Positions 1 through 8,112 of a stretch of 22,418 bases of DNA are shown one piece after another. Each line of letters starts with the position of its first letter. Position 1 is the first letter of the stretch. The stretch lies in NCBI GenBank assembly GCA_002412495.1, contig DHVE01000071.1, forward strand, positions 1-22,418. Reading direction: 5' to 3'. The notes under the pieces are model-generated. The model was not told where the DNA came from and did not search any database. It saw only the letters and a list, made by a program, of their open reading frames with translations. The DNA comes from Betaproteobacteria bacterium UBA5216 (GTDB lineage Bacteria > Pseudomonadota > Gammaproteobacteria > Burkholderiales > SG8-41). The translations under genes were made by a program, and so were the position numbers.

Positions 1-25
1 GGGAGAGGGGTTGGGGGAGAGGGCA
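1..25. repeat. Partial copy of the G/C-rich palindromic intergenic repeat
   Basis: The window opens inside a copy of the dispersed repeat seen again at 3411, 3493, 6953, 21149 and 21211. Bases 1-9 match the right half of the hairpin (GGGAGAGGG), followed by a tail similar to 3429-3451. The left half lies outside the window. The rest of the gap up to 217 shows no gene; the only clear signal is the ribosome binding site of the next gene. Confidence 0.6.
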
Positions 26-217
26 CAGGCACACTAGAACTATTTCAACCGCGCATGAAGGAACGGAGAACTTCAAAATGCCCACGGAAGTTTACCCGCT
101 CCACGCTGCAACGGCGAGCCGGATTATTGCGCAGACCGGTAGGGTGTTCCCCGTAAAATGAGGGCTATCGCGCGGCGGGCCGCGCCTACACTGACGCCCT
201 TTCAGGGGGAGACCATC

Positions 218-1270
218 ATGGATTTCGGCATTTTCAATATCATGCAGCAGCGCGATCCGGCCAAGAGCGCAAAGCAGGTGTTCAACGAGGCGGTCGAGCA
301 GACCATTGAAGCAGAGCGCATGGGATTCAGCCGCTTCTGGTATGCGGAGCATCACTTTTCCAATTACAGCCTGTGCCCATCACCCTTGATGATGGCGGCG
401 CACATGGCGGGCAGCACCAAAAAAATACGGCTGGGTACGGCCGTGGTGGTCGCACCGCTGTATAACCCGGCGCGGTTGCTCGCGGAAATCGGCATGGTGG
501 ATATTCTGAGCAATGGACGCCTCGATCTGGGCATCGGCATGGGCTACCAGCAATATGAATTCGACCGCTTTTGCTCGACGCTCGACAACGTGCGCGAATT
601 CACCGGCGAAATGCTCGAGCTTATTCATATGGGGCTGACCCAGCAGGTTTTCGAGTACAACGGCAAACACATCAAGTTTCCGCGGTCATCGATCAATTGC
701 CGGCCGTTGCAAACACCCACGCCACCCATGTGGTATGCGGGTGCGGACCCGTCGCACCTGGCGTGGATCGCGCGCCATGGCCACACGTTGTTCACCACGG
801 GTTTGCTGGGCGGCGTGTCGCGCATGAAAAAAACGCGTGAAAATTTCGAGCAAATCGCGGCCAAGGAAGGCAAGCCCGCGCGCATGGCGGTCACGCGGCT
901 GGCGTTCGTCACCAAAAACAAAAAAGATGCCGATCACTACATCGATTGCGCGCTTTATCAGCAGCGGCTGGCGGTGTCGCTCAAGACGCGCCGCGAGAAA
1001 GTCGCCAATAACTACATCGTGCAGGAATTTCCGTACGACGATGAACCCAGCATCGAAAACATCCGCCGCAATCTTCCGGTGGGCGATGTCGATACCTGCA
1101 TCGAAAAAATGGTGCGCATCGTGCGTGAACTCGACCCGGTGCATATCGCCATTCAGCCGCAGGTCGGCGACATGGATCACAAGAAGGCACTGGGCAGCAT
1201 GGAACTGTGGGCTTCAGAGGTCATGCCCGCCGTGCTGCGCGAAACCGGTCACGCTGCAAAGGCTGCGTAA
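218..1270 (+). CDS. LLM-class flavin-dependent oxidoreductase (luciferase-like monooxygenase)
   Basis: A 350-residue protein of the bacterial luciferase-like family. Members use reduced flavin, FMNH2 or F420H2, and often O2 to oxidise small organic substrates in the cytoplasm. The start at 218 is chosen over an in-frame ATG at 158 because an AGGGGGAG ribosome site (204-211) lies six bases upstream and the protein then begins directly with the family's first strand (MDFGIFN). Visible family signatures are AEHH at residues 43-46, the LGTAVVVAPLYNPARLLAE stretch at about 72-90, and GRLDLGIGMGY at 100-110. The length is normal for single-domain members. The CoA-transferase gene follows after three bases, so the two are almost certainly one operon, suggesting a CoA-linked degradative route. 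The substrate and the flavin type cannot be told from the sequence. Confidence 0.9.
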   Translation: MDFGIFNIMQQRDPAKSAKQVFNEAVEQTIEAERMGFSRFWYAEHHFSNYSLCPSPLMMAAHMAGSTKKIRLGTAVVVAPLYNPARLLAEIGMVDILSNGRLDLGIGMGYQQYEFDRFCSTLDNVREFTGEMLELIHMGLTQQVFEYNGKHIKFPRSSINCRPLQTPTPPMWYAGADPSHLAWIARHGHTLFTTGLLGGVSRMKKTRENFEQIAAKEGKPARMAVTRLAFVTKNKKDADHYIDCALYQQRLAVSLKTRREKVANNYIVQEFPYDDEPSIENIRRNLPVGDVDTCIEKMVRIVRELDPVHIAIQPQVGDMDHKKALGSMELWASEVMPAVLRETGHAAKAA

Positions 1271-1273
1271 TAC

Positions 1274-2464
1274 ATGGCGACGATATTGAAACGGCTGCGC
1301 GTGCTTGACCTGAGCCGCGTGCTCGCCGGCCCCTATTGCGCGCAACTGCTCGCCGATCAGGGCGCCGATGTCATCAAGGTCGAAAACCCCGGCACCGGTG
1401 ACGAAAATCGCGTGTGGGGCATGCGCGCATCGGATGGCATCACCAGCAATTTTCATAGCGTGAATCGCGGCAAGCGCGGCATCACGCTCAACCTCAAATC
1501 CGAGGCCGCGCGCGACGTGTTGCGCAAACTCATCGCAAAATCGGACGTGGTGATCCAGAGCTTTCTGCCCGAATCCGCCGCGCGCCTCGGCGTGGATTAC
1601 GACGGCGTGCGCGCCATCAAGCCCGACGTGATTTACTGTTCGATCAACGGCTATGGCCCCAAGGGCGCACTGCACAACAAGGCCGGTTACGACCTGATGA
1701 TGCAGGCGTTCAGCGGCATGATGTCCACCACCGGCTATGCGGACGGCCCGCCGGTGCGATCCGGCGCTTCGGTGATCGACATGAGCACCGGCATCACGGC
1801 CTACGGCGGCATCATGACCGCGCTGGTGAAGCGCATGCAGGGCGGCGGCGGTAGCCACGTCACCGTGTCACTGCTCGAAACCGCGATCTCGCTGCTGGGC
1901 TATCACGCCGTGGCGTGGCTGCAAACCGGCAAACTGCCCACCAAGGAAGGCTCGGGCGTATGGCACCTCGTGCCGTATCAGGCTTTCCAGTGCAAGGACG
2001 GCTACATGCTGGTGGGCGCAACCAACGACGCCGCATGGCAACGCTTTTGCGACGCCATCGACCGCAAGGATCTTGATGCCGATCCGCGCTTTCACACCAA
2101 CGACAAGCGCCTCGAACACCGCGCGATACTGGTCAAACTGCTGCAAGATATTTTCATTACCGAAAATGCCGCGCACTGGATTACCCGCTTCGACGCCAAG
2201 GGCGTGGCTGCCTCGCCGATCAACACGCTTGATCAGGCGCTCGCGCATCCACAGGTGGCGGCTAACCATATGGTCGTGCCGGTCACCGACGCGCAAGGCC
2301 GCGAATTCCCTACCGTAGGCATGCCGTTCAAACTGTCGGGCGATGCGTCGTACGCCACCAGCGCCGCGCCACCGTTGGGCGCGCACACCGAGGAGGTGCT
2401 GCGCGGGGAGTTGGGGATGGATGATGCGGCAATTGCGCGGCTACGTGAGCAAAGGGCGTTGTAG
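1274..2464 (+). CDS. CaiB/BaiF family (family III) CoA-transferase
   Basis: A 396-residue cytoplasmic enzyme of the family III CoA-transferases, which move CoA between an acyl-CoA donor and a carboxylic acid through an aspartyl-CoA thioester. The N-terminus has the typical pattern (LRVLDLSRVLAGPYCAQLLAD, residues 8-28, then GADVIKVENPGTGDENR). The probable catalytic aspartate is Asp169 in GASVIDMSTG, the position corresponding to Asp169 of formyl-CoA transferase as remembered. The length is normal. The gene sits three bases after the flavin monooxygenase with only a weak AAAGG-like site, which fits translation in an operon. It ends 15 bases from the oppositely oriented LysR gene. Likely role: activating a carboxylate for degradation; the actual acid is unknown. 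Family assignment is secure, substrate is not. Confidence 0.92.
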   Translation: MATILKRLRVLDLSRVLAGPYCAQLLADQGADVIKVENPGTGDENRVWGMRASDGITSNFHSVNRGKRGITLNLKSEAARDVLRKLIAKSDVVIQSFLPESAARLGVDYDGVRAIKPDVIYCSINGYGPKGALHNKAGYDLMMQAFSGMMSTTGYADGPPVRSGASVIDMSTGITAYGGIMTALVKRMQGGGGSHVTVSLLETAISLLGYHAVAWLQTGKLPTKEGSGVWHLVPYQAFQCKDGYMLVGATNDAAWQRFCDAIDRKDLDADPRFHTNDKRLEHRAILVKLLQDIFITENAAHWITRFDAKGVAASPINTLDQALAHPQVAANHMVVPVTDAQGREFPTVGMPFKLSGDASYATSAAPPLGAHTEEVLRGELGMDDAAIARLREQRAL

Positions 2465-2479
2465 TGGTGCCGATGTGTA

Positions 2480-3382
2480 TTACCCTTGCTTTTTGAACAA
2501 CCCCACCAAAAAATCCACAAACGCCCGCGACTTGGGCGACAGCCCCCGGCTGTGCGGGTACACCGCGTAGAGCGCGGTGTCGTAATCGGTGGGGCTGACA
2601 TCGTAACCGGGCAGCACTGCGGTGAGTTTGCCTTCCTTGATCGCGGCGGCGGCCATCCATTGTTGCACGACCATTACACCCAAGCCGGATAGCGCCGCCG
2701 CCATCAGTGTGGCGGCGCTGGAGGTGTGCAGGTTGCCGGCGACAGGCACGTTGATTTTTTCCGTGCCCTTGGTAAAGCGCCATTGCTCGCTGTAGCGGTC
2801 GGCCTTGTAGATCAGGCAGTTGTGCTTCGACAAATCCGCGGGCGTGCGCGGCGTGCCGTGGCTTTTGAAGTAGGCCGGGCTGCCGCACACCACGCGCCGG
2901 CTGGGGCTGAGGCGCCGTGCCACCATGCTGGAGTCGTCGAGGTGGCCCAGGAACACCGCGACATCCATACCTTGCGCGATGAGATCGATGCGTTCGTCGC
3001 CGAGTGTCACATCGAGCGTCACTTGCGGATTTTGTTCGAGAAACTTCGGCAGCGCCGGCACGATCACCGACGTGGCCGCCGAGGTGCGCAGATACACGCG
3101 CAGCACGCCCTTGACCGTATCCTGAAACGACGACACGTCGCGCTTGGCGCGATCAAAGTCGTCGAGGATGATTTTGGCGCGCTCGTAAAACACGCGGCCG
3201 GCTTCGGTCAGCGATTGGCGGCGGGTGGTTTTGTTGAGCAGGCGCGCGCCGAGTGAATCTTCAAGCGCCTTGACCTGCCGCGCGATGGAACTGACGGCAG
3301 TGTGCGCGCGGCGCGCGGTTGCTGAGAGACTGCCGTCTTCGACGACTTGGACGAAAATGCGCAGGCTGTTGAGGTCGTCCAT
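2480..3382 (-). CDS. LysR-family transcriptional regulator
   Basis: A 300-residue LysR-type regulator. The N-terminal winged helix-turn-helix spans about residues 1-60 (MDDLNSLRIFVQVVEDGSLS onward, with the conserved ATARRAHTAVSSIARQVKALE), followed by a linker and a periplasmic-binding-like effector domain at about 90-290. The start at 3382 is preferred over an upstream in-frame start at 3424 because family proteins begin with this motif; the extension would be encoded by the palindromic repeat at 3411-3451. No strong ribosome site precedes either start. It converges with the CoA-transferase gene and lies downstream of the FAD dehydrogenase on the same strand, separated by a pair of repeats, so it is probably transcribed on its own. 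Its target is not evident; the flanking catabolic genes are the natural candidates. Confidence 0.92.
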   Translation of the reverse strand: MDDLNSLRIFVQVVEDGSLSATARRAHTAVSSIARQVKALEDSLGARLLNKTTRRQSLTEAGRVFYERAKIILDDFDRAKRDVSSFQDTVKGVLRVYLRTSAATSVIVPALPKFLEQNPQVTLDVTLGDERIDLIAQGMDVAVFLGHLDDSSMVARRLSPSRRVVCGSPAYFKSHGTPRTPADLSKHNCLIYKADRYSEQWRFTKGTEKINVPVAGNLHTSSAATLMAAALSGLGVMVVQQWMAAAAIKEGKLTAVLPGYDVSPTDYDTALYAVYPHSRGLSPKSRAFVDFLVGLFKKQG

Positions 3383-3410
3383 AGGTAATTCGCGTGCTAC
3401 AAGATTCCGT

Positions 3411-3451
3411 TCCCTCTCCCGCATGGCGGGAGAGGGTTAGGGAGAGGGTGG
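3411..3451 (+). repeat. G/C-rich palindromic intergenic repeat, copy B
   Basis: Hairpin with arms TCCCTCTCCCGC and GCGGGAGAGGG around a short loop, followed by a tail TTAGGGAGAGGGTGGG. It sits just upstream of the LysR start. It forms an inverted pair with the copy at 3493-3534, and the two tails face each other. Confidence 0.75.
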
Positions 3452-3492
3452 GCGGCGTCTCGATGCACTTGCGACTAGCGCGGTTTGCAACG

Positions 3493-3534
3493 TCCCCTCA
3501 CCCTAACCCTCTCCCCGCAGGCGGGGCGAGGGGA
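3493..3534 (-). repeat. G/C-rich palindromic intergenic repeat, copy C (inverted)
   Basis: Reads CCCCTCACCCTAACC then CTCTCCCCGC...GCGGGGCGAGGGG, that is, tail then hairpin, the reverse orientation of copy B. It lies 47 bases beyond the stop of the FAD dehydrogenase gene on the minus strand and could fold in its transcript. There is no U-run, so it is not called a terminator. Confidence 0.75.
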
Positions 3535-3580
3535 TGAGAGTGAAGGGTGTTTCGCGTTTGGATGGGACAAGACAAATTTC

Positions 3581-4993
3581 TTACCGCGCCCGATTCGCCG
3601 CAATATGCTCTGCCGCGCGAAACCCGGTGGTAGACGACTTGCTCAATCCCCCGACGTAACCCACGGCGTCGCCGCCTTCCAGTCCGCCAGTGCAGCAGCC
3701 CGCCGCATACAGGCCCGTGATCGGATTGTCGTTGGCATCCAGCACGCGGCTGTCGCCGTCGATGGCGATGCCGCCCATGGTGTAGGTGATGCCGGCGCAG
3801 AGCCGCGCGGCATAAAAGGGCGCGGTGCGGACGGGCCAGGCTTTGTGGCTGCTCACGCTACGCGCGGGGGTGAGCTGCGCGGTGGTGCCGGCATCAACCG
3901 CGGCGTTGTATTGCGCAATGGTTTGCTCCAGCGCGCCGGCCGGGAGCGCGAGTTTCTGCGCGAGTTCGGTGATGGTGTTGGCCTTGTGTACCGTGCCGCC
4001 ATTGGTGACCAGCAACGGGTTGGCGGGCGTGATGAATTCCTTCGCCGGCCCGTCCCACACCGGGTGATCGAATACCACGATGGTCGAGAGCGGATCCTGC
4101 ATGCCGGCGATATGGTTGGCGAGGTAAACACCGCCGGCGCCTTCATCGACAAAGCGGCGCCCGTTGGTGTCCACCATCACGCCGGCGCAGCACATCTCGT
4201 CCATCATCGGAAACGGCCACAGGTCATCATTGGTCAGTGCATCCTGAATCAGCACGTGGCCGTAAAAGCGGTTCATGCCGACCAGCTTGGCGCCGGCCGC
4301 GCGCGCCATTTTGACACCGTCACCCTTGGCGGTTTGCGCATTGCGCTGGCGGATTTTTTCCGGCGCGGGGGAGATGTACTCCTTCAACATGTCGAGGTTC
4401 GCCTGAAAACCGCCGTCGCTGATCACCACGTTGCGCGCATCGAGATTCACCCGCGCGCCGTTTTGTTCGGCTTCGACGCCCACGCATTGCCCGCCCGCCA
4501 TGCGCAGATTCAACGCGCGCGTGCCGAGCAGCAGCGTGGCGCCCGCCTTTTTCAATTCGGCATGCAGCGTGCGCAGCATCACATCACCGCCGCGCCCGTG
4601 CCAATAGTCGCGGCCCTTGGTGGCGATGGGAGGAGCGAGCGTGGTGCGGCGGTGCGGTGCGTCGCCCACCTTGATAAAGCGCAGGCCCTTGGATTTCAGC
4701 CAGTTCACCGTTTTGCCGGGTTCGTTTGCCATGACATCCAGAAAACTCTGGCGCGAGAAACCCCGCGTCTTGCCTTTCATGGCGTTCATCAGGATGTCAG
4801 GTGATTCCATCACGTCCCGATACGACACATGAAACGCGCCGCCGCAGATGCGCGAGTTGCACAGGTATCGGTCGGTTTCGCCTTTTTCAAGAATGGCGAC
4901 TTTCACGCCTTGCTCGGCGAGGCGCAGGCCGCAGGTTAGGCCGGCGAGGCCGCCCCCGACGACGAGGGTTTCGTATGAGGTTGCAGTGTTCAT
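3581..4993 (-). CDS. FAD-dependent dehydrogenase of the fumarate reductase/succinate dehydrogenase flavoprotein type
   Basis: A 470-residue cytoplasmic flavoprotein. Residues 8-37 form a Rossmann dinucleotide fold with VVGGGLAGLTCG and an acidic strand end (AILEKGE). The C-terminal FAD motif is clear: ITYTMGGIAIDGDSRVL, then GLYAAGCCTGGLEGGDAVGY, typical of soluble fumarate reductase, tricarballylate dehydrogenase (TcuA) and 3-ketosteroid dehydrogenase relatives. No haem-binding domain and no signal peptide are seen. The start at 4993 is directly before the fold but lacks a good ribosome site. A Bug receptor gene lies 149 bases upstream on the same strand, a common pairing in betaproteobacteria that fits oxidation of an imported carboxylate. 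The exact substrate cannot be stated. Confidence 0.85.
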   Translation of the reverse strand: MNTATSYETLVVGGGLAGLTCGLRLAEQGVKVAILEKGETDRYLCNSRICGGAFHVSYRDVMESPDILMNAMKGKTRGFSRQSFLDVMANEPGKTVNWLKSKGLRFIKVGDAPHRRTTLAPPIATKGRDYWHGRGGDVMLRTLHAELKKAGATLLLGTRALNLRMAGGQCVGVEAEQNGARVNLDARNVVISDGGFQANLDMLKEYISPAPEKIRQRNAQTAKGDGVKMARAAGAKLVGMNRFYGHVLIQDALTNDDLWPFPMMDEMCCAGVMVDTNGRRFVDEGAGGVYLANHIAGMQDPLSTIVVFDHPVWDGPAKEFITPANPLLVTNGGTVHKANTITELAQKLALPAGALEQTIAQYNAAVDAGTTAQLTPARSVSSHKAWPVRTAPFYAARLCAGITYTMGGIAIDGDSRVLDANDNPITGLYAAGCCTGGLEGGDAVGYVGGLSKSSTTGFRAAEHIAANRAR

Positions 4994-5142
4994 GATGATC
5001 TAAGGTGTAAATGAGTGAGGTGTGCGAGACGCGTGAAAGGGCGAATCTATTGAAGCACGGCGCATTCCAGTGTGTCCACCGGCCGCCCATATTGTGCGGC
5101 GGTCTGTGTTTAATCGGCGCTCACTGGGTGATCAATTGGCGG

Positions 5143-6117
5143 TCAGTCAGGTTTGAGCCCGGTCTCCTTCACCACGCGCGTCCATTTCGCGAAGTCGCGC
5201 TTGACGGTTTCGCCGAGTTCGGCCGAGGTGCTGCCGACAAAATCCATGCCGCTGGTGACCAAGCGTTCCTTCAGGTCGGGCTCGTTGACGGCCTTGACCA
5301 GCTCGCCGTAGAGCCGGTCAACGATGGACTTCGGCAGGCCCGCCGGGCCGAACACCGAGAACCATTCAAACGCTTCGTAACCGGGCGCGGAGGTTTCGGC
5401 CAGCGTGGGCAGATCCGGTGCATCGGCGCGCCGTTTCAGGCTGGTGACGGCGAGCGCGCGCACGCGCCCAGCCTTCACCAACGGCGCGGCGGAGAGCGTG
5501 CCGACAAACATCATCTGAATTTGTCCGGCCACCAGATCGGTGAGCGCGGGGCCGCTGCCTTTGTACGGCACGTGCGTCATGGTGATGCCGGCCTGGATGC
5601 GAAACAATTCCGCCGCCAGATGCACGGCGGTGCCCGAGCCGGCGGAGCCGTAGTTCATCGAGCCGGGCTTGGCTTTCGCGAGCGCCACCCACTCCTGCAT
5701 GGTGTTGGCCGGTTGCCCCGGATAAATCACCACGCGATACGGCGAGCGCGCGACCAGCATCAGTGGCGTGAAATCGCGCACCGGGTGATAGGTGACGCGC
5801 GGATTGACCGCAGGGTTGGTGAGCATTGCACTGATCGCCAGCATCAGCGTGTAGCCGTCGGGCGCCGCGCGCGCGGTGAGTTCGTGCGCCACGTTGCCCG
5901 CGCTGCCCGCGCGATTGTCGATCACGACTTGTTGCTTCAACTGGGCGGCCAGCTTGACGCCGATACCGCGCGCGACAATGTCGGTGCTGCCGCCGGGCGG
6001 ATACGGCACCAGCATGCGTATCGGGCGCGATGGGTAAGCGTCAGCGGGTTGGGCGACGGCGGTGCTGCTCCCGGTGAAAAATAAAAAACATAATAAAAAC
6101 AGATGGTTGCGATTCAT
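5143..6117 (-). CDS. Bug-family tripartite tricarboxylate transporter substrate-binding protein (copy 1)
   Basis: A 324-residue secreted protein of the Bug (TctC-like) family, which captures carboxylates and other small molecules in the periplasm. The N-terminus is a Sec signal peptide (hydrophobic LFLLCFLFF, then a small-residue cleavage zone SSTAVA-QP), followed by the family opening YPSRPIRMLVPYPPGGSTD. Also visible are DGYTLMLA, NYGSAGSGTAVHLAAELF and HVPYKGSGPALTDLVAGQIQ, which line the ligand cleft. The start at 6117 is set by GGAG at 6125-6128 and by overlap with the hydrolase stop (ATGA), which indicates translational coupling. No membrane components (TctA/TctB) are encoded nearby, so it either uses a remote transporter or acts as a sensor receptor. 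Confidence 0.93.
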   Translation of the reverse strand: MNRNHLFLLCFLFFTGSSTAVAQPADAYPSRPIRMLVPYPPGGSTDIVARGIGVKLAAQLKQQVVIDNRAGSAGNVAHELTARAAPDGYTLMLAISAMLTNPAVNPRVTYHPVRDFTPLMLVARSPYRVVIYPGQPANTMQEWVALAKAKPGSMNYGSAGSGTAVHLAAELFRIQAGITMTHVPYKGSGPALTDLVAGQIQMMFVGTLSAAPLVKAGRVRALAVTSLKRRADAPDLPTLAETSAPGYEAFEWFSVFGPAGLPKSIVDRLYGELVKAVNEPDLKERLVTSGMDFVGSTSAELGETVKRDFAKWTRVVKETGLKPD

Positions 6118-6923
6118 TGGGCGGCTCCGTGCTGGCGCAAAAAGCGCAGCAGTTCTTCCGCGCAGCGCTGCGGTACTGCGTCGGTGATGTTGTGCTGATA
6201 GCCATGGTAGATAACAAACTCGCAATGCGGCGCGTGCGTTTTCACGGCTTCGTATTGCGCGAGCGAAATGTGCGGGTCTTGGTCGGGCACCACCACCAGC
6301 ATCGGTTGCCTGATTTCATTGAGGCGCGCGGACTGATCGATTTCACGCATCACCGGCACGAAGCGACAGAAAAAATCTTCATCGGTGCGGCAGGCTTCAT
6401 CGACAAACCATTTTACGAAACCCGCATCCGTACCCGGCGGAAACCGCTCCGCGATGGTGGATTCAAAAAAACCGCGCAGTCCCTTGGCCTTGACGCTCGC
6501 AATCCATTGGTGATGATCGATGTTGGTATGTTTCAACCCCGACACGGCGGCAAAGTTGGCGAGAGTCTTCACGCGCTGCGGATGATCCAGCGCCAACTGC
6601 GTGGCGATAATCGCGCCAGCGGACGAGCCCGCCGCGTGAAAGGTTTCGCATTGCAAGTGATCCGCCAGATCGAATACATCCTGCACCAGGCGCTGAAACG
6701 AAAAATGTTTTTCGTCCGGCACTTCGCTCGCGCCGTGCCCGCGCATATCGAGCCGCACCACGCGAATGTGCCGCGACAGCACGGGAATCCACTGGTAAAA
6801 ACGCCGCGAACTGCCGAGCACCGCGTGCAGCAGGATTAGCGTTTCTTTCGGCTTCCACGGATCGGTGTGGTCATCGACCTCGTAACTCAAACGCAGACCA
6901 TCGCTGGCGGTGAAGTGGTTCAT
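6114..6923 (-). CDS. Alpha/beta-fold hydrolase
   Basis: A 269-residue cytoplasmic alpha/beta hydrolase. Seen in order: the oxyanion-hole region LLHAVLGSSRRFYQW (residues 31-45, HA in place of the usual HG), the LDMRGHGASEVP strand-turn, the nucleophile elbow GSSAG (99-103) with Ser101, a probable acid at Asp216 in VPDQDPHIS, and His244 in HGYQHN. The triad order and spacing are normal. The family includes esterases, lactonases such as 3-oxoadipate enol-lactonases, and C-C hydrolases; sequence alone does not choose between them. Its stop codon overlaps the start of the downstream Bug gene by the shared ATGA, so the two are made together. This suggests it acts on the same compound the receptor binds, or a product of it. 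No clear ribosome site was found at 6923. Confidence 0.88.
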   Translation of the reverse strand: MNHFTASDGLRLSYEVDDHTDPWKPKETLILLHAVLGSSRRFYQWIPVLSRHIRVVRLDMRGHGASEVPDEKHFSFQRLVQDVFDLADHLQCETFHAAGSSAGAIIATQLALDHPQRVKTLANFAAVSGLKHTNIDHHQWIASVKAKGLRGFFESTIAERFPPGTDAGFVKWFVDEACRTDEDFFCRFVPVMREIDQSARLNEIRQPMLVVVPDQDPHISLAQYEAVKTHAPHCEFVIYHGYQHNITDAVPQRCAEELLRFLRQHGAAQ

Positions 6924-6952
6924 ATCAAGCGAGATACGCCTAAAAAATTAAT

Positions 6953-6995
6953 GCCCTCTCCCCCGGCTGCGGGGGAGAGAGTGAGGGGGAGGTGG
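6953..6995 (+). repeat. G/C-rich palindromic intergenic repeat, copy D
   Basis: Hairpin CCCTCTCCCCCGG / GCGGGGGAGAG with a tail GTGAGGGGGAGG, between the end of the second Bug gene and the start of the hydrolase on the minus strand. The tail is more degenerate than in copies B and C. It separates two groups of genes and could form RNA structure between them. Confidence 0.65.
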
Positions 6996-7033
6996 AAATC
7001 AAGACCAATGTGCCCGAGGATAAGCGGGCTAAA

Positions 7034-7987
7034 CTATTCCGCTCGTATTTTAGCCTGCGCCACCACCCGCGCCCACTTGGTGATGGCGTCACGTATGTAG
7101 GCGGCGGCCTCTTCCGGCGAGCCGGCTATCGGTTCAAACCCCAATGCCGTGAGGCGCTGGCGGATATCCGGCAGTTGCAGCACTTTTGCCATGGCGTTGT
7201 GCAGCGTGACGATAACCTCGCGCGGCGTGCCCGCGGGCGCGAGTGATACCCAGTACGTGCCTGAATCGACGCCGCGTACACCCGATTCCACAAACGTCGG
7301 CACCTGCGGCATCGCCACGTTGCGCTTGTCGCCAGTGACAGCCAGCGCGCGCAGCTTGCCTGCGGCGACGTGTTGCACCGTGGCGCTGGGGCTGGCAAAG
7401 GTCATTACCACGTGTCCAGCGAGCACTGCGGCTGCAGCCGGGCCGCTGCCTTTGTAGGGTATGTGTACGAGATCAAGCCCGGCGGCTGATTTGAATAATT
7501 CCACACCCAGATGCGTTGCACTGCCTGTGCCGCCCGTGGCGAAATTCAGTTCGCCCGGCCGCGCTTTTGCAAAGGCGATCAGTTCCTTCAGCGACGTCGC
7601 CGGTACCGACGGATGAATCATCAGCACCACCGGCGCCGATGCCAAAACAGAAATCGGCGCAAAATCCTTTACCGAGTCGTAAGGCAGCTTGCGATACAAG
7701 CTGGGATTGCTGGTGAATGAGGTATCGACATGCACGATAGTGTAGCCATCGGACGCGGCGCGCGCCGCCAACTCGGTGCCGATTTGTCCACTCGCGCCGG
7801 GGCGGTTGTCGATGAGAATTTGCTGCCCGAGCAATTCAGTCAGGCGCGGCGCCATGATGCGCGTGAGATTGTCGGTACCTCCGCCGGGAGCGAAGGGGAT
7901 GACGACGCGCACCGCGCGCGAGGGGTAGGGTTGGGCCAACGCTGCTGCAGTACACACCATTAGTGTGCAAGCTGCGCATGCGCGCAT
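7034..7987 (-). CDS. Bug-family substrate-binding protein (copy 2)
   Basis: A 317-residue Bug/TctC-like periplasmic binding protein when started at 7987. The start gives a compact Sec signal (MRACAACTLMVCTAAALAQ) followed by PYPSRAVRVVIPFAPGGGTDN. Family blocks DGYTIVHVD, NFATGGTGSATHLGVELF and HVPYKGSGPAAAAVLAGHV are present. An in-frame ATG at 8110, two bases after the preceding gene's stop, would add 41 residues, part of them encoded by a GGATGAA heptamer repeat. I prefer 7987 because the signal peptide is then normal, but coupled translation from 8110 cannot be excluded. It follows another Bug gene in the same direction. The ligand is unknown. Confidence 0.9.
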   Translation of the reverse strand: MRACAACTLMVCTAAALAQPYPSRAVRVVIPFAPGGGTDNLTRIMAPRLTELLGQQILIDNRPGASGQIGTELAARAASDGYTIVHVDTSFTSNPSLYRKLPYDSVKDFAPISVLASAPVVLMIHPSVPATSLKELIAFAKARPGELNFATGGTGSATHLGVELFKSAAGLDLVHIPYKGSGPAAAAVLAGHVVMTFASPSATVQHVAAGKLRALAVTGDKRNVAMPQVPTFVESGVRGVDSGTYWVSLAPAGTPREVIVTLHNAMAKVLQLPDIRQRLTALGFEPIAGSPEEAAAYIRDAITKWARVVAQAKIRAE

Positions 7988-8004
7988 GAAGCCCGCTGCA
8001 TGAA

Positions 8005-8032
8005 GGCGGAAGGATGAAGGATGAAGGATGAA
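8005..8032. repeat. GGATGAA heptamer tandem repeat
   Basis: Three exact copies of GGATGAA (8012-8032) preceded by a degenerate unit GGCGGAA (8005-8011). They lie just upstream of the preferred start of the second Bug gene. On the minus strand the array stays open in the Bug frame and would encode a FILHPSSF-type peptide. Confidence 0.8.
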
Positions 8033-8112
8033 AGCAGGCAACAGCAGACCGCTGGCGAGGTCATTTTCATTCTTCTGCTCAGCTTCAAGTGAATCCTTGA
8101 TCCTTTTCATTT

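Noticed and set aside
3485..4804. A 439-codon plus-strand reading frame
   Set aside because: It is antisense to the FAD dehydrogenase, starts in a palindromic repeat and has no recognisable domain.
5011..6084. A 357-codon plus-strand reading frame
   Set aside because: It is antisense to the first Bug gene, with a composition typical of a shadow frame.
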